From contig NZ_JAEKEL010000001.1 of NCBI RefSeq assembly GCF_016651105.1, positions 3,214,001 through 3,278,000 of the forward strand: a stretch of 64,000 bases of DNA. The letters are read 5' to 3'. The position numbers and the translations under genes are program-made. The stretch is from Pseudomonas sp. TH15. Its GTDB lineage: Bacteria > Pseudomonadota > Gammaproteobacteria > Pseudomonadales > Pseudomonadaceae. Position 1 is the stretch's first letter; the number at the start of each line of letters is the position of its first letter. The notes below the pieces were generated by a model, which was not told the origin of the DNA, made no database searches, and saw nothing but the letters and a program-made list of their open reading frames with translations. Shown here one piece after another: positions 57,005-64,000 of this stretch.

Positions 57005-57031
57005 CTGTACGTGCATACAGTATTTAACTGT
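57005..57031 (-). promoter_or_regulatory. LexA box and promoter of DUF1654-endA
   Basis: CTGTATGCACGTACAG (57005-57020, minus strand) fits CTG-N10-CAG, the SOS box. Overlapping it upstream is a perfect inverted repeat ACAGT-N5-ACTGT (57017-57031). A -10-like TACTGT sits at the overlap with TTGCGA 17 nt upstream as -35, so a bound repressor would cover the promoter. Confidence 0.75.
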
Positions 57032-57192
57032 AAGCATTTTCGCAACTGCTTAAAATTCAAGAAAATCCTCTGACAGTGGTTTTTTCCGTTTGGTGTAAGA
57101 CGGTCAGGATTTTTTTGTAGGACTATGACCCCTCGCCAGAGTGGCGAAGGGTGTAAGCGGTGCCCGACCGGAGCTGGGCGGGCGAGGGCGGA

Positions 57193-58317
<1,125 letters not shown>

Positions 58318-58368
58318 TCATCTAGATGCGCCCCCGGCAGATCTGAACGCCTGGGGTGCACGAGTAGG

Positions 58369-58384
58369 AGCAGGATCTGTACCA
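58369..58384 (-). promoter_or_regulatory. Sigma-54 promoter of ansB
   Basis: TGGTACAGATCCTGCT on the minus strand has the GG-N10-GC spacing of -24/-12 promoters. It lies about 90 nt before the ansB start. Sigma-54 dependence of ansB is established in related pseudomonads. Confidence 0.65.
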
Positions 58385-58500
58385 GCCGTACTTTGAATGA
58401 GAAAAAACTTTAATCTGCTGATTTATATAGGTATTTTATGAGTCGGCAAGATTTTTGGTGAATCGTTTATCCGGGTTTCCGAACAATGGGCGCTTTCGCG

Positions 58501-58514
58501 TTCGGCTCACCGAA
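58501..58514. promoter_or_regulatory. AauR-type upstream activator site
   Basis: TTCGGCTCACCGAA matches TTCGG-N4-CCGAA, which I recall as the site of the acidic-amino-acid response regulator AauR. It lies about 120 nt upstream of the sigma-54 promoter, suited to enhancer looping. The aauRS genes are not in the window. Confidence 0.7.
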
Positions 58515-58627
58515 AAGGACTACCGCTTCTGTCGAACAGGCCGGGTTGTGAGTTCTGGATTTCCTGCTAAAGAATCCTGTGCGCAGGCCGATGGGTGTTG
58601 AAGGAAACTGAAATCTAGGGAGTTCAC

Positions 58628-59074
58628 ATGTCACTGACCATCGGTATTTCAAATCCCGCTGCTGTCACCATTGGTGGTAAGACCGCCGCGACGATCAATG
58701 CCATAAGTGCAGCAGAAGCGGATGCTTCCGCCGAGGCGCTGGGCATCGAGAAAGAAGAGAGTAATCAGGTCAGAACCGGTGGGCCCGCGCAGGAAGAGAG
58801 CAAGACTGAAAGCAGCGATAACCTGAGCGTTACTGTCAAGATGCTGCTGAAGCGCATGCAGGAATTGCAGAAGCAAATGCAGGAGCAGCAACAGCAACTC
58901 GCTGCCGCGCAGGCTGCGAGCTATCCGACGCCAGAGGCCAAGTCGCAGGTGGTCATGTCCATTCAGGGGCAGATCGCGCAAACCAGCGGCGAAATGATGC
59001 AGGTCTCGGCGGCGCTGCTGAAAGAGATGTCCAAGGGTTCCAGCAGCGGAAACCTGGTCAGCACCACCGCATAA
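58628..59074 (+). CDS. Coiled-coil protein, possibly FlxA-like
   Basis: A 148-residue protein without membrane segment or clear signal. Residues about 65-95 form a glutamine-rich coiled coil (MQELQKQMQEQQQQLAAAQA). The N-terminus is alanine/serine rich, and a second helix ends SAALLKEMSKG. The FlxA-like flagellar family has such coiled coils, but the match is loose. GGGAG precedes the ATG by 5 nt. Function unknown. Confidence 0.65.
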   Translation: MSLTIGISNPAAVTIGGKTAATINAISAAEADASAEALGIEKEESNQVRTGGPAQEESKTESSDNLSVTVKMLLKRMQELQKQMQEQQQQLAAAQAASYPTPEAKSQVVMSIQGQIAQTSGEMMQVSAALLKEMSKGSSSGNLVSTTA

Positions 59075-59167
59075 ACGGTGGCGGGGCGGATCAACAGGTT
59101 CGCCCTGCAAGAAATGACGATCTCTGATTGTTGACAAATGTCGACGGGATTCGCATAGTTCGGTCTA

Positions 59168-59181
59168 CGCAAACGTTTGCG
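59168..59181 (+). promoter_or_regulatory. RbsR operator
   Basis: CGCAAACGTTTGCG is a perfect 14-bp palindrome 93 nt before rbsB, of the LacI/GalR type, and the operon encodes the LacI-family regulator RbsR. Confidence 0.75.
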
Positions 59182-59273
59182 CGGCGTTCCCGATGACTTG
59201 ATTCATCGGCGACGCCCTGAAGCTACGCCAGCGCAAGCGTTGCTCACAATAATCATAAGATCGGAGTGAACCC

Positions 59274-60230
59274 ATGAAGCTGCCATTCGCTGGACGTCTT
59301 CTCGCTGTCGCTATGCTGGCTGCCGCATCCGCCGCTTTGCCCCTCTCTTCGGCTTTCGCCGACACCCCCGAAAAACCTAAAGTTGCCCTGGTCATGAAAT
59401 CCCTGGCCAACGAATTCTTCCTGACCATGGAAGACGGCGCCAAGGCCTACCAGAAAGAACACTCCGCCGATTTTGACCTGATCTCCAACGGCATCAAGGA
59501 CGAAACGGACACGAGTAACCAGATTCGCATCGTCGAGCAGATGATTGTGAACAAGGTCAATGCTCTGGTCATCGCACCAGCAGACTCCAAGGCTATGGTC
59601 CCGGTGCTCAAGAAAGCCGTCGATGCCGGTATTACCGTGATCAACATCGACAACCAACTTGATCCGGCCGTCGTCAAAAGCAAGAACATCACCATACCGT
59701 TCGTAGGCCCGGACAACCGCAAAGGTGCGCGTCTGGTGGGCGATTACCTGGCCAAGCAACTGAAGGCCGGTGACGAAGTTGGCATCATCGAAGGCGTGTC
59801 CACCACCACCAACGCCCAAGCCCGCACCGCAGGCTTCAAGGATGCGATGGAAGCGGCCAATATCAAGGTTGTCTCGTTGCAGTCCGGCCAATGGGAAATG
59901 GACGGTGGTAACAAAGTCGCCGCTGCAATCCTCAGTGAATACCCGAACATCAAAGCCCTGCTGGCCGGTAACGACAACATGGCCCTCGGCGCCGTTTCCG
60001 CCGTCCGTGCAGCGGGCAAGGCTGGCAAGGTTCAGGTAGTCGGTTACGACAACATCAACGCCATCAAGCCGATGCTCAAGGACGGCCGCGTCCTGGCGAC
60101 CGCTGACCAGTTTGCTGCCAAACAAGCCGTGTTCGGCATCGAGACTGCGCTGAAAATCATCAAGGGCGAGAAAGTCGACAGCGGCACCAACGGTGTGATC
60201 GAAACTCCGGTAGAGCTGGTTACCAAGTAG
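59274..60230 (+). CDS. rbsB: Ribose-binding periplasmic protein
   Basis: A 318-residue periplasmic sugar-binding protein of the ribose/galactose type, with a signal peptide (LPFAGRLLAVAMLAAASAAL, cleaved near SAFA). Motifs include VALVMKSLANEFF, ISNGIKDETDTSNQI and ALLAGNDNMALGAVSAVRAA. It delivers ribose to RbsAC. First gene of rbsBACRK. Confidence 0.95.
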   Translation: MKLPFAGRLLAVAMLAAASAALPLSSAFADTPEKPKVALVMKSLANEFFLTMEDGAKAYQKEHSADFDLISNGIKDETDTSNQIRIVEQMIVNKVNALVIAPADSKAMVPVLKKAVDAGITVINIDNQLDPAVVKSKNITIPFVGPDNRKGARLVGDYLAKQLKAGDEVGIIEGVSTTTNAQARTAGFKDAMEAANIKVVSLQSGQWEMDGGNKVAAAILSEYPNIKALLAGNDNMALGAVSAVRAAGKAGKVQVVGYDNINAIKPMLKDGRVLATADQFAAKQAVFGIETALKIIKGEKVDSGTNGVIETPVELVTK

Positions 60231-60287
60231 TCCTTCTGGCGACACAACGGTGCTCGCCCGTCCGGGCGAGCGCATGGAGAGTTTTTT

Positions 60288-61841
60288 ATGTCAGTTTGCG
60301 CCCCGAACGCTGTCCTCTCGGTCAGCGGTATCGGTAAGACCTATGCCCAACCGGTCCTGACCGGCATCGACCTGACGCTGATGCGCGGTGAAGTGCTGGC
60401 GCTGACCGGTGAGAACGGCGCCGGCAAAAGCACCTTGTCGAAGATCATCGGCGGGCTGGTCACGCCGACCACCGGCCAGATGCAATTCCAGGGTCAGGAA
60501 TACCGCCCCGGCAGCCGCGCCCAGGCTGAAGACCTGGGCATTCGAATGGTCATGCAAGAACTCAATCTGTTGCCGACGCTGTCGGTGGCGGAAAACCTGT
60601 TTCTCGATAACCTGCCCAGCAGCGGTGGCTGGATCAGTCGCAAGCAACTGCGCAAGGCTGCGATCGAGGCCATGGCCCAAGTCGGTCTCGACGCGATCGA
60701 CCCGGACACCCTGGTCGGCGAGCTGGGCATCGGTCATCAGCAAATGGTCGAGATCGCCCGTAACCTGATCGGCGACTGCCATGTGCTGATCCTCGACGAA
60801 CCGACCGCGATGCTGACGGCTCGTGAAGTCGAGATGCTGTTCGAACAGATCACTCGCCTGCAAGCCCGCGGCGTGTCGATCATCTACATCTCCCACCGCC
60901 TCGAAGAACTGGCGCGAGTGGCACAGCGCATTGCCGTGCTGCGTGACGGCAACCTGGTCTGCGTCGAGCCGATGGCCAATTACAACAGCGAGCAACTGGT
61001 CACCCTGATGGTGGGCCGTGAGTTGGGCGAACACATGGACTTGGGGCCGCGCAACATCGGCGCGCCGGCGCTGACGGTCAAAGGGCTGACCCGCTCCGAC
61101 AAGGTTCGCGATGTGTCTTTCGAAGTGCGCGCCGGTGAGATCTACGGCATTTCCGGGCTGATCGGGGCAGGGCGCACCGAGTTGCTGCGCCTGATCTTTG
61201 GCGCCGATACCGCGGACAGCGGCACGGTCGCGCTGGGTTCTCCGGCTAAAGTCGTCAGCATCCGTTCGCCGGCTGATGCGGTCGGTCACGGCATCGCCCT
61301 GATCACCGAGGACCGCAAGGGCGAAGGCCTGCTACTGACCCAATCGATCAGCGCCAACATTGCCTTGGGCAACATGCCGGTGATTTCCAGCGCGGGCGTC
61401 GTCAATAACGGTGACGAGATGGCACTGGCCCAACGTCAAATCGACGCGATGCGCATCCGCAGTTCAAGTCCAACACAACTGGTGTCCGAGTTGTCCGGTG
61501 GCAACCAGCAGAAAGTCGTGATCGGCCGTTGGCTGGAGCGCGATTGTTCGGTGATGTTGTTCGATGAGCCGACTCGCGGTATCGACGTCGGCGCCAAGTT
61601 CGACATCTATGCCTTGCTGGGTGAATTGACTCGCCAGGGCAAAGCGTTGGTGGTGGTGTCCAGTGACCTGCGCGAGCTGATGCTGATCTGCGACCGGATC
61701 GGCGTGTTGTCTGCGGGGCGCCTGATCGACACCTTCGAGCGCGACAGCTGGACCCAGGATGATTTGCTTGCCGCCGCTTTTGCCGGCTACCAAAAACGTG
61801 ATGCGTTGCTCAACGAAGCAGCGCCTAGGGATCTTCCATGA
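60288..61841 (+). CDS. rbsA: Ribose ABC transporter ATP-binding protein
   Basis: A 517-residue tandem ATPase. Domain 1 has Walker A GENGAGKSTLSKII and signature-like region; domain 2 has GLIGAGRTELLRLIFG as the degenerate Walker A, then SELSGGNQQKVVIGRWL (signature) and VMLFDEPTRGIDVG (Walker B). It powers ribose import through RbsC and overlaps rbsC by ATGA. Confidence 0.95.
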   Translation: MSVCAPNAVLSVSGIGKTYAQPVLTGIDLTLMRGEVLALTGENGAGKSTLSKIIGGLVTPTTGQMQFQGQEYRPGSRAQAEDLGIRMVMQELNLLPTLSVAENLFLDNLPSSGGWISRKQLRKAAIEAMAQVGLDAIDPDTLVGELGIGHQQMVEIARNLIGDCHVLILDEPTAMLTAREVEMLFEQITRLQARGVSIIYISHRLEELARVAQRIAVLRDGNLVCVEPMANYNSEQLVTLMVGRELGEHMDLGPRNIGAPALTVKGLTRSDKVRDVSFEVRAGEIYGISGLIGAGRTELLRLIFGADTADSGTVALGSPAKVVSIRSPADAVGHGIALITEDRKGEGLLLTQSISANIALGNMPVISSAGVVNNGDEMALAQRQIDAMRIRSSSPTQLVSELSGGNQQKVVIGRWLERDCSVMLFDEPTRGIDVGAKFDIYALLGELTRQGKALVVVSSDLRELMLICDRIGVLSAGRLIDTFERDSWTQDDLLAAAFAGYQKRDALLNEAAPRDLP

Positions 61842-62815
61842 AAACTGCAGCATCTGCCGGTAAACGTAGTGGCAATTTTTACGGGCTAGGGACCTACCTG
61901 GGCCTGGCCGGTGCCTTGCTGGCGATGGTCGCGCTGTTCTCGGCCCTGAGCAGCCATTTTCTGTCGTATGACACCTTCAGTACCCTGGCCAACCAGATCC
62001 CCGACTTGATGGTATTGGCGGTCGGCATGACGTTCGTGTTGATCATCGGCGGTATCGATCTGTCGGTCGGTTCAGTGCTGGCGCTCGCAGCTTCAGCGGT
62101 CAGCGTGGCGATTCTCGGCTGGGGCTGGAGCGTCTTGCCCGCAGCGTTGCTCGGTATGGCGGTTGCGGCACTGGCCGGGACCATCACCGGTTCGATCACC
62201 GTGGCCTGGCGAATCCCGTCGTTCATCGTGTCCTTGGGCGTGCTGGAAATGGCCCGTGGTCTGGCGTACCAGATGACCGGCTCGCGCACGGCTTACATCG
62301 GTGATGCCTTTGCCTGGCTGTCCAACCCGATTGCCTTCGGTATTTCGCCGTCGTTCATCATTGCCTTTGTGATCATCATCGTCGCCCAGGCTGTGTTGAC
62401 CCGGACTGTGTTCGGTCGTTACCTGATCGGCATTGGCACCAACGAAGAGGCCGTGCGTCTGGCCGGGATCAATCCAAAACCCTATAAGATTCTGGTGTTC
62501 AGCCTGATGGGCTTGCTCGCCGGTATCGCCGCGCTGTTTCAGATTTCCCGTCTGGAAGCGGCGGACCCGAATGCCGGCTCCGGCCTGGAGCTGCAAGTGA
62601 TCGCCGCTGTGGTGATCGGCGGCACCAGCCTGATGGGCGGCCGCGGTTCGGTCATCAGCACGTTCTTCGGTGTATTGATCATCTCGGTATTGGCGGCGGG
62701 CCTGGCGCAGATTGGTGCGACCGAACCGACCAAACGCATCATCACCGGTGCGGTTATCGTGGTGGCGGTGGTGCTTGATACTTATCGCAGTCAGCGCGCA
62801 AGCCGGCGGACCTGA
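61838..62815 (+). CDS. rbsC: Ribose ABC transporter permease
   Basis: A 325-residue inner-membrane protein with about 8-10 helices. LVLIIGGIDLSVGSVLALAA-type motif (GIDLSVG) and GIGTNEEAVRLAGI (the EAA-like loop coupling to RbsA) are typical of RbsC. Ends 3 nt before rbsR. Confidence 0.95.
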   Translation: MKTAASAGKRSGNFYGLGTYLGLAGALLAMVALFSALSSHFLSYDTFSTLANQIPDLMVLAVGMTFVLIIGGIDLSVGSVLALAASAVSVAILGWGWSVLPAALLGMAVAALAGTITGSITVAWRIPSFIVSLGVLEMARGLAYQMTGSRTAYIGDAFAWLSNPIAFGISPSFIIAFVIIIVAQAVLTRTVFGRYLIGIGTNEEAVRLAGINPKPYKILVFSLMGLLAGIAALFQISRLEAADPNAGSGLELQVIAAVVIGGTSLMGGRGSVISTFFGVLIISVLAAGLAQIGATEPTKRIITGAVIVVAVVLDTYRSQRASRRT

Positions 62816-62818
62816 TTC

Positions 62819-63838
62819 ATGGCAACGATCAAGGATGTGGCGGCACTTGCAGGGATTTCCTACACCACGGTGTCTCACGTGGTGAACAAGACGCGGCCGG
62901 TCAGTGAAGAAGTGCGGGTGAAAGTCGAGGCAGCGATCAAAAGCCTCGACTACGTCCCCAGCGCCGTCGCGCGTTCGTTAAAAGCGAAAACCACGGCGAC
63001 CATCGGTTTGCTGGTGCCCAACAGCCTCAACCCGTACTTCGCCGAACTGGCCCGGGGCATCGAGGATTACTGCGAGCGTAACGGCTACTGCGTAATCCTC
63101 TGCAACTCCGACGATAACCCGGACAAGCAGCGCAGCTACCTGCGGGTGCTGCTGGAAAAACGCATCGACGGCTTGATCGTGGCCTCGGCCGGTGGCGATG
63201 CCGTGCTCGCTGAAGGTCTGGCGGGCGTGCGCACGCCGATGGTGATTGTCGACCGTGGCCTGGAAGGTGTGAATGCCGACCTGGTGCGCATCGACCACGA
63301 ATACGGCGCCTACCTGGCGACCCGGCATCTACTGGAGTTGGGGCATCGGGACATCGCCACAATCGGCGGGCCGGCGGACACCAGTGTGGCGCAAATGCGT
63401 CTGGCCGGTTACTGCCGGGCGTTGAAAGAGGCAGGCGTCGAGGTGCCTCGCGAGCGCATGCTGGAAAGCGACTTCACCAGCACCGGCGGTTACAGTGCGG
63501 CCGCGATCCTGCTGGAAAAGAACCCGCCCAGCGCGATTTTCGCCGGTAACGACATGATCGGTATCGGTGTGCTGCGCGCGGCCGCCGAACGCAATATTCG
63601 CGTGCCCACAGAGTTGTCGGTGATCGGCTTCGATGACATCCAAATGAGCCGTTATGTTTATCCGGCGCTGACCACCGTGGGCCAGTCGATCCTGCAGCTA
63701 GGTGAGATGGCTGCCGAGGTGCTGTTGCGAAGGATTGCCACGCCGGACCTGGCCACTGATCAACGGATCGTGACCCCAAGTATTGTCTTGCGGGAGTCGA
63801 CTGCACCGCTGGCTGGTGTGTTTGCTGAGTACCGCTAA
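62819..63838 (+). CDS. rbsR: Ribose operon repressor
   Basis: A 339-residue LacI-family repressor. N-terminal helix-turn-helix MATIKDVAALAGISYTTVSH with VVNKTRPVSEEV, then a ribose-binding-like effector domain with GLLVPNSLNPYFAELARGIE and GFDDIQMSRYVYPALTTV. It would bind the palindrome at 59168, de-repressed by ribose. Confidence 0.95.
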   Translation: MATIKDVAALAGISYTTVSHVVNKTRPVSEEVRVKVEAAIKSLDYVPSAVARSLKAKTTATIGLLVPNSLNPYFAELARGIEDYCERNGYCVILCNSDDNPDKQRSYLRVLLEKRIDGLIVASAGGDAVLAEGLAGVRTPMVIVDRGLEGVNADLVRIDHEYGAYLATRHLLELGHRDIATIGGPADTSVAQMRLAGYCRALKEAGVEVPRERMLESDFTSTGGYSAAAILLEKNPPSAIFAGNDMIGIGVLRAAAERNIRVPTELSVIGFDDIQMSRYVYPALTTVGQSILQLGEMAAEVLLRRIATPDLATDQRIVTPSIVLRESTAPLAGVFAEYR

Positions 63839-63878
63839 ACAAAAGCACCGCTGAAACCGAATTGATGAGTAATGATGT

Positions 63879-64000
63879 ATGCCAGCAAAAGTAGTGGTAA
63901 TAGGCAGCTTGAATATGGACCTGGTGACCCGGGCGCCACGGTTGCCCCGTGGCGGTGAAACGCTGATTGGTCAGTCGTTCACCACGGTCTCTGGCGGCAA
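63879..64000 (+). CDS. rbsK: Ribokinase, 3' end beyond window
   Basis: The first 40 codons of a PfkB-family sugar kinase: MPAKVVVIGSLNMDLVTRAP, with the NMDL motif and later GGETLIGQSFTTVSGG that contacts the sugar. It phosphorylates ribose to ribose 5-phosphate. ATG at 63879 follows a weak site; a 4-nt upstream ATG is out of frame. Confidence 0.93.
   Translation, partial: MPAKVVVIGSLNMDLVTRAPRLPRGGETLIGQSFTTVSGG

Overview
The window is a chromosomal segment of a fluorescent pseudomonad (Pseudomonas fluorescens group). This is inferred from the gene order leuC-leuD-methyltransferase-leuB-asd-usg-fimV-truA-trpF-accD-folC-dedD-cvpA-purF-metZ, a near-verbatim RsmE protein, a periplasmic glutaminase-asparaginase with AauR/sigma-54 type control, a DUF1654-type gene, high G+C and ten intergenic inverted REP-type pairs from about three sequence families. 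It is mostly ordinary core genome. I see no prophage, integrase, insertion sequence, CRISPR array or rRNA operon.

Layout. 0-0.45 kb: BrnT/BrnA toxin-antitoxin pair, BrnA cut by the window edge. 0.6-2.3 kb: an NCS2 purine permease behind a perfect 16-bp palindrome. 2.4-9.7 kb: tRNA-Asn, two small proteins, tyrB, uvrB, and an EmrAB-type efflux pair. 9.9-12.2 kb: gltX and a tandemly duplicated tRNA-Ala/tRNA-Glu cluster with a near-consensus promoter. 12.3-15.8 kb: TetR regulator, hydrolase, hotdog thioesterase, dusC, and ibpA with a sigma-32 promoter and a ROSE-type RNA thermometer. 16-21.1 kb: a chaperone module of a DUF1266 protein, a 905-residue J-domain-like protein with HPE in place of HPD, and a convergent HscC-type Hsp70. 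21.2-25.5 kb: a five-PAS GGDEF/EAL protein and a LysR regulator divergent from leuC. 25.6-44.2 kb: the long leucine/aspartate-semialdehyde/fimV/truA/trpF/accD/folC/purF/metZ block. 44.4-44.8 kb: tRNA-Val and duplicated tRNA-Asp. 45.3-50.9 kb: a periplasmic molybdenum hydroxylase operon (molybdopterin subunit with Tat signal, 2Fe-2S subunit, trihaem cytochrome c, XdhC-type maturation factor). 51-54.4 kb: amine oxidase, tRNA-Val, small exported protein, an orphan terminator that may mark a small RNA, a DUF2214-like protein and rsmE. 54.6-57 kb: SPOR-like lipoprotein, siderophore-interacting protein, and a DUF1654-endA operon behind a LexA-type box. 57.2-58.5 kb: ansB with AauR and sigma-54 sites. 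59.2 kb to the end: rbsBACRK behind a LacI-type palindrome, rbsK cut by the edge.

The best candidates for something under-described are (i) the DUF1266/J-like/HscC chaperone set with its variant HPE loop and membrane tail, (ii) the apparent SOS control of endonuclease I through a 79-residue DUF1654 protein, and (iii) the orphan transcript ending at 53399. Function assignments rest on reading motifs and on family knowledge. No database search was run.
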